From Buxus sempervirens (taxonomy: Eukaryota; Streptophyta; Magnoliopsida; Buxales; Buxaceae), in assembly GCA_947561395.2 (NCBI GenBank), contig OX387187.1, positions 21,247,829 to 21,311,828 of the forward strand: a stretch of DNA of 64,000 bases, given 5' to 3'. How positions within the stretch are numbered: position 1 is the first letter of the stretch; every line of letters starts with the position of its first letter. Below, one piece after another: positions 1-10,580 of this stretch. The notes beneath the pieces are model-generated. The model did not search any database. It saw only the letters and a list, made by a program, of their open reading frames with translations, and was not told the DNA's origin. The position numbers were made by a program, and so were the translations under genes.

Positions 1-326
1 AATCTAAGGCCAAGGATGGTTTCAATCTCTTCTATGGTAGGAGTCATCTCTTTATCATCAAAACGGAAGAGATTCAGCTCAGGTACCCAATGGCCTATCA
101 AAGCTTCAATGATTTCCCACTTAAAGGGAATTTTAGGGAGGTGTAGGATGTGCCCTAAGTGAATGGAATCCCAACGAATCTCCTCATCAAGGGTCATGGA
201 GTTAACCCATCTATCATAAAAGGAATCCACAATATTGTACCTGGTAAGATTAGGAGGTTTTGATCTAACAGGTTGTCTTGCAGGAGGAGATTCAACGGCA
301 GGAGAAAGCGGTGTAGGGGAAGCCAT
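1..326 (-). CDS. DUF7745-like antisense gene of Tat element 1, N-terminal part (runs off window)
   Basis: The reading frame opens with ATG at 326 and stays open to the window edge (about 108 codons). It is clearly paralogous to the gene at 20739-22453: both have a Pro/Ser-rich start, then PPNLTRYN, WVNSMTLDEE, HLGH, PFKWEIIEA, IGHWVP and EMTPTIEE in the same order. I assign it to the plant DUF7745 family from memory; the function is unknown. It lies antisense to the Tat element whose 3' LTR is at 5577-7387, beside the PMD gene at 785-3730. The promoter has a TATA box at 418-425 and a palindrome array at 461-578. No nonsense codon is visible in this part. The start was chosen because it is the first ATG before the conserved block and has a TATA box about 90 bp upstream. 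Confidence 0.6.
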   Translation of the reverse strand, partial: MASPTPLSPAVESPPARQPVRSKPPNLTRYNIVDSFYDRWVNSMTLDEEIRWDSIHLGHILHLPKIPFKWEIIEALIGHWVPELNLFRFDDKEMTPTIEEIETILGLR

Positions 327-417
327 GGAAGCACCAAAGAAGCCAAGGAAAGCGAGAAAAGACGTGCTCAGGGAGTTTTTCAATTAATAAAAGTGTCACA
401 ATGATGTTCCCTAGGAG

Positions 418-425
418 TTTATATA
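418..425 (-). promoter_or_regulatory. TATA box of DUF7745-like gene 1
   Basis: TATATAAA on the minus strand, about 90 bp upstream of the ATG at 326 and about 35 bp downstream of the palindrome array at 461-578. Confidence 0.6.
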
Positions 426-460
426 GAAAAAATCGTAAGACAGTAAATTCCGTAATTATA

Positions 461-578
461 TTACAGGCAAGGCTCGCCCGTATAGGAATTACGGACACGC
501 CTGACCGTGAAAATTTCACGGGCAGCGCACGCCCGTAATAACTTTACGGGCACAGCCTGCTCGTAGTATAAGTACGGT
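461..578. repeat. Palindrome array, family X (28-bp period)
   Basis: Units begin with TACGG or close variants at 462, 490, 517, 545 and 573, a spacing of 28, 27, 28 and 28 bp. Each unit is an imperfect palindrome of the form TACGGGC...GCCCGTA with a short centre; the last is only a half unit. The array sits just upstream of the TATA box of the DUF7745-like gene, between it and the 3' end of the PMD gene. The same family is at 5137-5230, 5670-5785, 10697-10800 and 37974-38090. Confidence 0.85.
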
Positions 579-784
579 TCCTTCGAAAAAATGCAAAAAA
601 AATGGGAATTTTTAATTTCTTTGGTTTCCCTAAGCTTCACCTGTCCCTGTTTTAACATTCATCAGATAATAAATACTGTAAATAAAGAAGAAAGAACACA
701 AATGGAAATAAAACAAACTTCTTTTATATATATGAATGTTTACATCACTTTTGCAAAAAAAATACAAAGGTACATGGAAGAATC

Positions 785-3730
785 CTAATCTAATGGCCAT
801 GCAGGTCCGCTCCTACGGCCACGGCCTCGTCCTCTGCCTCGACCACGGCCTGTAGATCGCCTACGCTCAAAGACATGCCGTACAATATTGCGGGCCGTGC
901 TACGCGTCATCCTGCTCAAAACAGACTGAATATCATGCCACATATATAAAGGCACAAGGCCAGCAGTGGGATGATCAGGAGGGACGTACCCTGAAGTATC
1001 TACATATCCCGTAGAATCGGGATCAGACTCTGTACGGGAAGAATCCGCAGAAGGATCAACAGCAGCATGTGTCACCTCCGCATCCTCCATATCAGGACTA
1101 ACAGGACCAGCAGGAGCAGATGTCCCAGGTACATCAACCTCCGGCTCCACAGGCTCGGTAGCAGTCATCTCCACCTCGGGCTCTACAGGATCAGCTGTAG
1201 CCTCCTCCATCACGGCAGTCTCCACGGTAGGCTCTACCACAGCGGCGTCCACAGCTGAATCCATATCAACATCAGCAGATGTAGCAGGAGCCGTCTCAGC
1301 CACTGGGGCAGACTCTGGCACGTCCTCAGTAGCAGGTACAATATCAGCCTCGACCTCGGGTTCTGCTGCAGGAACCTCCTCTGGACTAGGAGACGTCACG
1401 AACTCCACCCGTGCCACAGAAAACACCTCATCCCGGAAATGCATAGGCACGGGTGAAGCAGGTAAAGAGGGACCAGCTGTGTACTCCTGAAACTAAGAGA
1501 AAAATTCAGTCAGAACAAGACAAACAAATACAAAAGCAGGAATGGAAATAAAAGAAGAAATTAACCTGAGTATCGGATGGACCCGCCTGGTCCTGTGCAT
1601 CAGATGGACCCGCCTGATCATGTACATCAGATGGACCCTCCTGGCCCTGGGCTCTGGCTAGCTGCCCCCGGAGATCTGAGATGGTAATATAGAGGGCATC
1701 CCGCTCGGCGATCGCGGCGTCACGCTGGCGCTCTAGATCAGCATAGCGAGACCGGATCTCTGCCAACTGAGCCTCCTAAAATAAAGAAGAAAGAAGTCAG
1801 AAAATGCTAAGGACAGATGAAATAGAAATAGAAGATCACAAAAGAAGAAAGCATACCGTAGTGTCATAGGCCCTAATCACTACCCCTCCTATCTCCGTGA
1901 CTCCGCCACGGACAGGCATGGGTGACATGAGGCACCCAACAGAAGATCGCCTGAACCAGGCATCATAGTCACCCTCCTCCAATAATGTCTCTGCCTCAGT
2001 CCAATCCAAGAACTGGGCAGGATCAACAGGCATAGGAGGATAGAAAGGAGTAGTATCTGGCGGGATGGCAGGAATCCGCGGCTCTCCCACATGCTGAAAG
2101 AAGAAGCGCTCGCCGCAATACCAGATGCTGCCCAGCTGACCAATAAAAAACTGGTATCTCTGTCGTCTCTGGTCAGGGACAAATGCATCATCTCTCGCAG
2201 CCTGCAGGGCCAGCACCTCATGAATGTCCTCCATCCTGGGGACAAATAGCTGAAAACAGAACAAGACATCAGATGTGCGAACCAGGAAGAAAAGAAAAGA
2301 AGAAGTAGAAGAATTAAAGAAGATTACCTCAGACCGGTATAACCTGTCTAAGTGGGCCCGGGCGGACCTGGGACGACTCTTTTCAGAGTCGTGCTCTACA
2401 TGACACCATCTAAGTGCCATGGGATACGTCTCCTCAGGCATCGTAGAGGTAGGGCGGAAATAGGGAATATAAACCCTAGCAAAAAACTGCAAGAAAGAAG
2501 AAAATAGTCAGAAGAATAGAAAAGGAGAGATAAAAAGAAAGAGATAAAGAAAAAGAAAAGAAAAAGGTTCACCTGCAAGAAGGGCCAGAAGAACCTGCAC
2601 CCAACTCCAGCCCCTCTGGAGGTAGAGAGGCCGCTCACTGATCGGCGCAGGCCAGCCAGAATAGTACCAAATATGAGCGGGCCCCAGGCATACCTCCTCG
2701 CCCGCTGCAGATCTCCCAGAAGACTCAAGAAGTGAGGACTAACTGAAGTCGTGTCCTCTGGGAAGAAGCAGGATCCCATCATATACAGAAAAAGAAATCT
2801 GAAGGCGAAAGGAAAAACATGGTCACCAGCAGCAAGCTGGCCAAACTGCCTCCTCCTGAAAGTCTCTCTCAACCATGTCAGAGACAATCTAGCTCTCCCC
2901 CGATCCCATGCCTCAGGAGGCAGCACAATGTATCCGAGATAACCAGCAATCTCATCGGCCTCTGGCATCGCCATCTCAGTAATAACATCACCGATCATCC
3001 TAATCCCGGTGATGAGTGTGAAATCAGAAGGCCGGATCCCAATCTCAATATCTGGAAAGTGGAAGCTCAGTGTCTCTGGAAAAAACCTCTCCAATAATGC
3101 TGCAATGAGGGCTCGATCCAAGCGAACGTCCGGGATGGTGATAAACATGCCGAAACCATACAATCCAAGCTCCCGACGATAGGCCGAACTGCAAGCTCTC
3201 AAAATTTTAATAAAGCTAGCCCAGCTCCCTCTATAGTGGGACATCGGATACTCCAAAGGGATATCCGCCCTAACGCACGCTGAGGGATGAGTCCTCAAAC
3301 CATGCAGAAGATCGGTGTCCCTAATCTGGGCAGCTACCTCCTCAGGGATCTCAACCCTGGTCCTGGCCTCATCTCTACCACGGCCCCCTCTGCGGCCTCC
3401 TCTATGGCCCTCATCATGGCCTCCATCTCTGCCTCCAGCTCTGCGTCTGCTACGGCTCCTATCCCTACCAGAAGCCTCAACAGCCGGCTAAAAGAAAATA
3501 ATTGAAGAATCAGGAAGATGTATTTTGGGGAAAGGATATAAAATTGTAGAAAGGTTAGAGTATACCTCTGGGGTCGCCTCACGCGAATCCCCAGAAGGGA
3601 AATCTGGAATATCAGAATCAGAATCCCTCTCGGCCCTCGAAGACGAGGCCACATCAGCAGGATCTCGCCTAACCCTCGAGGAGGAAGGCTCATCTGCAGG
3701 ATCCCTAGAAGCTGATCGAAGGCGGGCCAT
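785..3730 (-). CDS. Plant mobile domain (PMD) protein, six-exon gene antisense in Tat element 1
   Basis: Six exons can be joined: 3730-3566, 3487-2573, 2486-2328, 2249-1857, 1775-1566 and 1492-785. Every intron (78-90 bp) has GT-AG ends, and every exon length is a multiple of three, so all introns are phase 0. The product is 849 aa with no internal stop. Residues 1-150 are acidic/Ser-rich and then Arg/Gly-rich. The PMD core (family PF10536, recalled) covers about residues 120-360, with WASFIKILRA, FHFPDIEIGIRPSDF, LTGI, GSCFFPED and GPLIFGTILAGL. The C-terminus has a Glu/Pro/Val-rich low-complexity stretch and a run of RG dipeptides. PMD proteins include MAIN/MAIL1, linked to transposon silencing, and many transposon-borne copies. 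Function here is unknown. The ATG follows directly on the acceptor of a 5' UTR intron. Confidence 0.8.
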
Positions 3731-4773
3731 CTACGGTTCAAAACAGGGAGTTGGTTAATTATTCTTGTTAAAATTCTTAATTGCTTAATCTTTATTTTAA
3801 CCAAGCTTATTTGATTTACAGGAAAAAGAAAATGGAAAATGGAAGAAAATGATTCAGAAACTCCCAATCAAATCAGAAGGAGTTTATTTTTATGTTTGGA
3901 GAAATTTTATTGTTTTATTTACTTGTCTTTGCTTTAATCAAGAAAATATAAAAATTATATGTAGGAAATTTAAGCCTCCTGTATATTCTATTTATATCAC
4001 AAAAGAGATATGTGTGTTAAGGATTGATTTTAATCTTCTCTTTTGTATTTTTGTTTCAGGATGGAAATTCAAGCCTAATTGTGTTGTGATTATGGTAAGA
4101 GAAGTGCTCATCAAGTTTAGGCTTATTCAGTTATAGATTCAAAAATATCATAGTTGTCAATTGGATTAAGGATCGGCTTGATGGAGTCAGAATCATTGGC
4201 CTAGCAGCTCCTAAAGTATAGATCCTAGTGAATCAAAATCAAGTTTCTGAAGATGCATGGGTGAGCAATTGGCCAAAGTAAAGTTTCAAGCAATAGCCCG
4301 GAAATTGGACTTGATCATACAAAAGTCTGCTATCATGCAAAATACAACACCAATAAAAACATGATTGCTCCATATCAGCATTTCATGGTAAGGCAGCACA
4401 ACAGTCCTAAACACTGAAGAATGCAGAAAATTGAACATGAATTGAGCATTTGCAGAGGACAAACCAGAAAACATTATACATTCAGAGACAAAGAATCATT
4501 CAGTGTTATGTAATAGAAAAGTTTGAAAAATTATTCACCAAGGAACCCCGGATCAAAATGGATATCCTGGGAATAAGTATTGGCCAAAAAGAAAAACCAA
4601 AGGAAACAGGTTAAGCAAAGATTCATTTCTGGTTGCAGATACAGGTTTCCAGATACTAAATGAAGAATTGGAGATTATTTTCAAACCACAAACAGCAAGT
4701 CAAAGTTTGTACATAAACCGGATTCGTCCAGATTATATCAATGTTTTATGTGAAATAAGGTTCGGTCACTTAC
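3731..4773 (-). other. 5' UTR intron of PMD gene 1
   Basis: On the minus strand a strong donor (CAG then GTAAGT) lies at 4774/4773. An acceptor ending in AG at 3732-3731 abuts the ATG at 3730. The 1,043-bp interval is AT-rich with no coding signal. A long leader intron is common in plant genes and supports this being a true transcription unit rather than a chance ORF. Confidence 0.6.
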
Positions 4774-5120
4774 CTGTTTCGATCGAAATAGGAAGTGTTG
4801 TTAAACCTCAAGGGATGATTACAGTCGATTGAGAGAAGAGGAAGCACTCCAATGACTTGGTCACAGCCACGGCAATGCTCAATCCAGGAACAGTTGCTGG
4901 AGATAGGAAGGCTCGTCGGAAAAATAGTAATCACCGGAGATGATAGGAGTTGCCGGAATGAACAGTGGTCGCCGGCGAAGTCACAGAAGCTCGTCGGAGA
5001 AGGAATCGGACCGTTGGAGAAGAAGGAAAGACCGCAGAGAGAAATACGGGCAGAAGAGGTTTAGGGCAAAGTGCGAGCAGAAGAGAAATGGTCGCGGTCG
5101 CGAGCTTAAGAAGAAGAGTA
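4774..5120 (-). other. 5' UTR exon of PMD gene 1 (inferred)
   Basis: A pyrimidine-rich leader on the minus strand running into the donor at 4773. The right-hand limit is a guess, set by the palindrome array at 5137-5230. Short ORFs here on either strand show no family resemblance. Confidence 0.4.
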
Positions 5121-5136
5121 AAATCCGTAACATCAG

Positions 5137-5230
5137 TACGGGCATCGGACGCCCGTGAAAACACTACGGTCCCAGTCGCCCGTGAACCCTCTACGGGCAG
5201 AGTCTGTCCGTAAGCCAAATACGGGCGAAG
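5137..5230. repeat. Palindrome array, family X, PMD gene 1 promoter
   Basis: TACGG-type units begin at 5137, 5165, 5192 and 5220 (28, 27 and 28 bp apart), with the same palindromic design as at 461-578. The array precedes the 5' UTR exon of the PMD gene. No clean TATA box was found between them; an A/T-rich stretch lies at about 5243-5258. Confidence 0.85.
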
Positions 5231-5561
5231 CCAAAAAAGCATATTTTTATCATTTTCTCACAATTTTTAGGAGATTAATGTTTGTATTAGTTGTAAGTTG
5301 CAAGGATTGCCATCTTACCCACTTTTGTTTAAAAATTTTGTCTCAAATCTCACTTCATAGCCCACAAGTGCTCAGTGAGAGGAGAGAGGAGGATTTGGCC
5401 CTTAAGCTGAGGGATTTCTTAGCAAATCTTCCACAATCAATTCTTTTTTTCAAAAATCATCCCTTTAATCCTTGCAAAGTGCAATTGATTAGACAAAAAT
5501 CTCAGAAAGTGCAATTGGTGGGTCTTTTTGCTCTCTGCTTGTAATTGGTTCCAATTACCAG
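5231..5561. other. Spacer between PMD promoter and 3' LTR, no gene seen
   Basis: AT-rich sequence with no recognised domain. It should hold the distal promoter of the antisense PMD gene. Confidence 0.4.
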
Positions 5562-5576
5562 CAAAGAGGGGGCAGC
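5562..5576 (+). other. Polypurine tract of Tat element 1
   Basis: A purine-rich stretch (AAAGAGGGGG core) ends directly at the TG of LTR A. This is the expected site for priming plus-strand DNA synthesis and marks LTR A as a 3' LTR. The flanks of LTR A (GCAGC and GGCAC) do not match, as expected if the other TSD copy is outside the window. Confidence 0.65.
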
Positions 5577-7387
5577 TGTAGACACCCCAAATTGTACTGC
5601 CAAATGAGAAAATAATAAAAACATGTAATTAGAGCTTAAAACAGGTCAAAAAGGCCTAAAAATAGAATGAACAGGCTTTGCCCGTATTGACTTCACGGGC
5701 CGATCTTGCCCGCAAAATATCTACGGGCAGCCGCGCCCGTAGTATCTATACGGTCCCCGTTGGACCGTAGTGTATTTACGGGCATTAAAGACACGTGCAA
5801 GTTTTGTCATCCTCTCGATTTCCGAGCTTTATTTGAAGTCCAATATATCTTTAAACGAGCGGATTATGTCTTTTATTCGCTGAAGTCACCTTGGATGGCT
5901 ATGGATGGGCATCATCTCTGTATTTCACTCTATCCTGAGAATCAGGATATATCCTTCTGGACCAGCATTGCCCCTGGGTGTGTCTATAAATAGAGGCTCT
6001 TTCCTCTAGCTAAGGGCCACGAAATTTTGAAGAATCAAAAGCTACAAGAGAAGGAAAGGAATCCCTGCTGCTCTGCCTGCTCAATCCAGGTAAGTCCCCT
6101 ATCCCTTTTTATTTTCTGTCTTCAATTCTAGATGTAATAGGATCATCTCTATTGCTGTAGAATAAGGCCATATCTATTTTTGTATCCCTAAACTTGTCTC
6201 CAAGTACCTCAAGGGTCTCTCTAGCCGTAAAACGTGAAGAGAGAACTAGGGGAAAGGGGAACAGGTGGATCCCTAGAATAAAACCCCATATCTGTTTTTT
6301 TGTTTTTTTCATAGAATAAGGCCTGTGATTGTGTTTGTGTAACCAAACCTATCTCTAAGTACCTCAAGAGTCTCTCTAGCCGTAAAACGTGAAGAGAGAA
6401 CTAGGGGAAAAGAGAACAGGTGGATCCGTAGGGTAGACCCCCATGTGCTCTAATTTGTGAGATGTGGCTGTTTTGAATATCCTGATCATGTTTTAATGCT
6501 TTTTATGATATATCTGAATGAATAACATGAATCTATGATGTTTATAGCATGAGATCCCCTATTTTTGATAAAATTTGGATTTTTGCCACTTTTGCACCTA
6601 CAGCACTGTTTTCGTGATTTTTGTGGTTTTAGGCTAGGATCTTGGATTTATCATGATCAATATGGTAGATCTGGATCTAGAAGCCTGAAAATAACTTCTA
6701 GGGTTTCATGAGATGATTTTTAAATCGTTTTTAATTATTGAGATAAGGCCCTACGGTCTAAATTCTCCCTTTTTGGTGTTTTTCATCAGCGTTGGACTTT
6801 TTGGTTTTAATTTTTGGATTTAATGTGAAATTTGGGCTTTATCTATGTTCTGGACTGTTCAAATTAAATGATGAAATATTTTATAAAAATCATATTTTTC
6901 TAGATTTCTAGAATTTTGACTTGAAGCCAGATTTTTGGATTTTTCACTTTAAATTGATTTTATTTGATTTTATCTCAATTTTATTTTGATCATGGAACCC
7001 TAGGAATGGTATGATCATATTTGAAAGTTCTGGATCAATCAGAATATTCATATGAAAAAGACATACAATTTTGCCTCTTTTTTGTGATTTTCATGATTTT
7101 TATAGCAAGCTTTTTCTTTATTTTAAACATGAACAATGCCTGGCAACCACTTTATGTGGATGAATAGGGGTGCCTAACACCTTCCCCTGTTCATAACTTA
7201 ATCCCCTTACCCATCTCTGGTTGTTTTCTTTAGGAGGGATATTCTGCCCTAAAATTTGCCTTTTGTGCTTATTTAATATTTTGGTGTCCATTCACACCTA
7301 AATTGAATGGTGGCGACTCTTTGTTTTATTTAATCCCGTGTGATGATAGAGGAAATCATTAAGATTGATTTTTTCCCATGTCTCACA
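5577..7387 (+). repeat. LTR A: 3' LTR of Tat element 1 (LTR family I)
   Basis: 1,811 bp, starting TGTAGACACCCCAAATTG and ending CCCATGTCTCACA. U3 holds a family X palindrome array (5670-5785) and a TATA box (CTATAAATAG at 5984). The leader has a direct duplication containing CGTAAAACGTG at 6226-6236 and 6381-6391. U5 carries GGGTGCCTAACACCTTCC and GGTGGCGACTC, sequences common in Tat-type LTRs. It is near-identical, in reverse complement, to solo LTR C (36370-38180), which has the same length. Its position just after a polypurine tract makes it the 3' LTR of the element carrying the antisense genes to its left. Confidence 0.85.
5670..5785. repeat. Palindrome array, family X, in U3 of LTR A
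   Basis: Full units begin at 5694, 5722, 5749 and 5777 (28, 27 and 28 bp apart). Two neighbouring units show paired changes: TACGGGC-AGCCGC-GCCCGTA at 5722-5741 and TACGGTCC-CCGTT-GGACCGTA at 5749-5769. The array is about 200 bp upstream of the TATA box. Confidence 0.88.
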
Positions 7388-8687
7388 GGCACGACCAGTG
7401 CTTATCCCCCTATCCCTATGCCATTTTTGTGCCTTTAAGCATGCCTCCCAACCTCTTCACCACCTGTTAGGAAGCACCATGCCCCCACTATCCCTTTCCT
7501 TCGCTGAAAAATCACAAAGGAAGCCAAACGAGGCTTCTCCCCAAATCTGAACCAATGTGGGCCTTCCCAGAGGCCCACATGACTCGTAGAAGACCCCTAG
7601 GAACCCCTGGAAACAACCCCAATGGGCAAAACTCCAAAAAAGACCATTCCAGGGTGATCCGGCAACTCAGGCCGGATACATGGTAAAAATGCATTTTTCA
7701 TAATTTTGGTGTTCCTTGCCGAATTTTCATGTCATTTTTAGCAAAACCAACTAAACCAACAGGGTTTCCAGGCCACCCGGAAACCCAACTTGGGACCCGG
7801 GCCACAGGTCCAACTTGGAACATTTTCGGGCCTTCCAACGGGGCCCACCAAGCCCGATAAACCCTAAAGCAGGCCACCCAAGCAAGTTAAGTAAAATTAA
7901 CTAATCGAACCGGGCGGGCCAAACCCAATGCGGCCCACCCGAGCCTTGATGTACGGGATTGATGTGTTTAAATGCATGGTTTGGCCGAGACCCCGGGCTA
8001 GGGCCTTTCGGGCCCACCAAGGAAGGGCTCAAGCCCTAACTTCATGGAATTTGGGCTTCCAAAGCCCAAAACTGGACTGCCCAGTATCTAGAAGACTTTG
8101 GCAAATATAAACAAGATAAGTTGAAAACACTTTGGTATCCATCATGGGGGCCCACTCAGGGCCCGCAAACCAATGCAGACTCACTTATTGCATGAAAATC
8201 ACATAAGGCTCCAACTTGAATAAACTAAATAAAATCAAATCACCTCACCAAAGCCCACAGGGTCTCCTAGGTTTAGACAGAGGCCCACATGGGCTCACCC
8301 AAGCCCACCCAGGGCAACCGTGGGCCTTCCAACGGGGCCCACCCAGTCAGACTCAAATCACCTAAATCAAGCAAGATAAAATCAATTAAAGGGACCCACA
8401 CCACTCAGGAGGTCCCGAAAGACTTAACCCAATCGCATATCGGATTAGGAATCGAGTAAGACCAAGTAAGCTGACTCAAACCAGGGAACCCACGGGACCC
8501 GTCATCCAACGGGGTGGACTGGGGTGTCTACGGACTTCCCCAAACCACAATTGAGACCCTACTTAGAATCTCAAGCCACAGACCAAAGCCCAAAATAGAC
8601 TAACTTAGGCACCCAGGTGTCTGCCTGTACCCCATCAGGCGATGGCGACTCCGAATTTCCCCGTGCCGCGTTTCCGACGCGCGCACA
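7388..8687 (+). repeat. LTR family II fragment, plus orientation (3' portion)
   Basis: This block is the reverse complement, with divergence, of 28275-29600. It shares GGGCCCA-rich stretches, the GGTGTCTACGGACTTCCC block, CACCCAGGTGTCTGCCTG, and an end of GCGCACA matching TGTGCACA. Its upstream part is missing; LTR A adjoins it on the left. No coding region was recognised. Confidence 0.6.
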
Positions 8688-8799
8688 ATGGCCAATTATC
8701 ACTTGATCAAAAATTCAACTTTTCACCCCTTAGGGTTTGACTTTTGTCCAGGGTTTGCATTTCTAGCTCTTCCGGGAGCGCAAAAATGAGGTGCTTACA
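8688..8799 (-). repeat. LTR family II fragment, minus orientation (first about 110 bp)
   Basis: Read on the minus strand it starts TGTAAGCACCTCATTTTTGC and matches the first 110 bp of the family II copies at 26125 and 31022. It abuts the opposite-orientation fragment ending at 8687, so the two form a rearranged inverted junction. Confidence 0.65.
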
Positions 8800-8827
8800 G
8801 TATTATATCGGTTACAAAGACTTATGC

Positions 8828-8900
8828 ATGTATCCGATCATTTGTATCAGATACAATAAGACATAACCTTAGCTGACATATTATGTCGGATACAACCCGA
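8828..8900. repeat. Palindrome array, family Y (two units)
   Basis: Two units with starts equivalent to 8830 and 8869, 39 bp apart, of the GTATCCGAC...GTCGGATAC type. There is no recognisable gene next to it, so it is probably a remnant of a promoter. Confidence 0.7.
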
Positions 8901-9146
8901 AAATTGGCAAATTGATTTTTCAGCCCAGTTCTTTTGAGAATAAAATACCTCAAGCACTGTAAATAATCTGTGGGCACCCAAATAGGATATGAAAAGATAA
9001 TTCAAGCGGAAAAAAAATATAATAAAAAAAAAGCTCACTAAGGATTTAACCTAATTTTGAAACACAAATCCACATTTTACCCTCAAGATTCATTAAGGCA
9101 AACTGAGGTGTCATATTTTTTGATACCAATTCAATTCAAACATGTT
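8901..9146. other. Unassigned AT-rich stretch
   Basis: No coding signal or family match was recognised between the family Y array and the LTR-like block that follows. Confidence 0.3.
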
Positions 9147-10121
9147 TTGATAAGTCATGAAAATACCATATTATAGCACATTAATTTCATGACTTATCTG
9201 GTTTTATTTCATATTTAATTCCCAATTTTACTTAGAAATTGTCAGAGTCTTTCATCTTTGCATATTATTTTCATGGTCTAAATTGTGCCTAATTAGTTGA
9301 TGCTGGGAACGTGAGAAGGAAGCTGGAACATCAAGAGATCAGAGCTTGGATCATCATTAGTTTATTTCTTCTCTTTTGTTCTCTTTCTTTCATTATACTC
9401 TGTTTTTTATGGTTGTTATTAGTTCAATCATAAACTAACTTTTATTACTAAGGCTTTGATGTAATCTGAACATGATGTTTTAATTCTGAATACTATTGCT
9501 AAAGGATTTATGATTCATTCTGTGAGTATTTTATTATTGTTCGTAATCCAATTGAATACTTGATCACCATTCAATTGTATATGGTAGTTGTATTGAGACC
9601 GAGAGGAGATATACAATTTTAGTTCCTGTGATAAAATACCATATTCTACATGTTGATAGAGATATTGGCATGGTTTATGTAGCTTTGTGTTTTTATACAT
9701 GAAAATCCATAGATCTTAATGTGCCTTTTTGCTTTTAAATTCACATAGAGATATCGTGAGTTATTGTGGGGAGGTAAGTTCGTTGGTGCTCGAGAGAGAC
9801 CATTGGATAGGATAGGGATTTTTGCTTTCAAATTGGATTATAAAATTCAGTAGCATGTGTATTCAAGAGTTAATTCAGATTGGTTTATGATGAAATCAAA
9901 TGCCTTAGTATTTTAAATCTCTTATTGAATCTTACTCTTATATTTTCTTAGTTAATAATTTTAAGTGCTAGTTAAAAACCCATCTCACTTTTTGATTATC
10001 CAAATAGAATTTAGGATAGTAATTTCAGTATTTAGTAGCTACAATTCCCTGTGGGTTCAACACTCTATTTCATCACTTTATTACTTGTTACGAATTCGTG
10101 CACTTGCGAAAAAGTACATCA
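9147..10121 (+). repeat. Possible solo LTR of another Gypsy family
   Basis: Begins TGATAAGTCATGAAA and contains a 14-bp perfect inverted repeat near its start (9149-9162 against 9185-9198). It ends after TTCCCTGTGGGTTC and GTGCACTTGCG, motifs I recall from the 3' ends of plant Gypsy LTRs. The ends are estimates and no TSD was identified. Confidence 0.4.
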
Positions 10122-10176
10122 TGTTTCAATCAAGCTTTTGAACTTGAAAACTGAGAAAATTCAGCAAGAAAAAAAA

Positions 10177-10476
10177 CCTTTGGTTGGTTATTTTTTCCAA
10201 TCAAATCAAAACATTTGTGGGCACTTGGAAGCCCTAGAATATTCCAAGAAACCTTTGGTTGGTTATTTTTTCCAATCAAATCAAAACATTTGTGGGACAC
10301 TTAGAAGCCCTAGAATATTCCAAGAAACCTTTGGTTGGTTATTTTTTCCAATCAAATCAAAACATTTGTGGGACACTTGGAAGCCCTAGAATATTCCAAA
10401 AAACCTTTGGTTGGTTATTTTTTCCAATCAAATCAAAAATTTGTGGGACACTTGGAAGCCTTAGAATATTCCAATA
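10177..10476 (+). repeat. Tandem repeat, four units of 75-76 bp
   Basis: Copies begin with CCTTTGGTTGGTTATTT at 10177, 10252, 10328 and 10404, spaced 75, 76 and 76 bp. They are almost identical, so the expansion is recent. An A-rich stretch follows. Short ORFs over the array arise from the repeat itself and are not called as genes. Confidence 0.9.
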
Positions 10477-10580
10477 ATAAAAAATCAAAACAAAAAAAAC
10501 AAAAAAATATAGAAAAAAAAACAAATAAATCTTGACTTGTGTTCACCTAACCTACTTATCTACATTTATAGGGGTGTGAC

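Noticed and set aside
591..788. 65-codon plus-strand ORF
   Set aside because: It lies in the intergenic space between two antisense genes, overlaps the 3' end of the PMD gene and shows no family resemblance.
5706..5993. 95-codon ORF with an identical copy on the other strand at 37764-38051
   Set aside because: The identity only reflects the near-identical LTRs A and C. The ORF spans the U3 palindromes and ends at the TATA box, and LTR B has no equivalent.
8828..8900. CRISPR-like array of palindromic repeats
   Set aside because: Units are short, imperfect, have similar spacers and lie in plant transposon promoters; no cas gene exists and the host is a plant.
10051..10389. 112-codon ORF with repeated residues
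   Set aside because: It is the translation of the 76-bp tandem repeat; the 76-bp units shift frame, so coding is not conserved.
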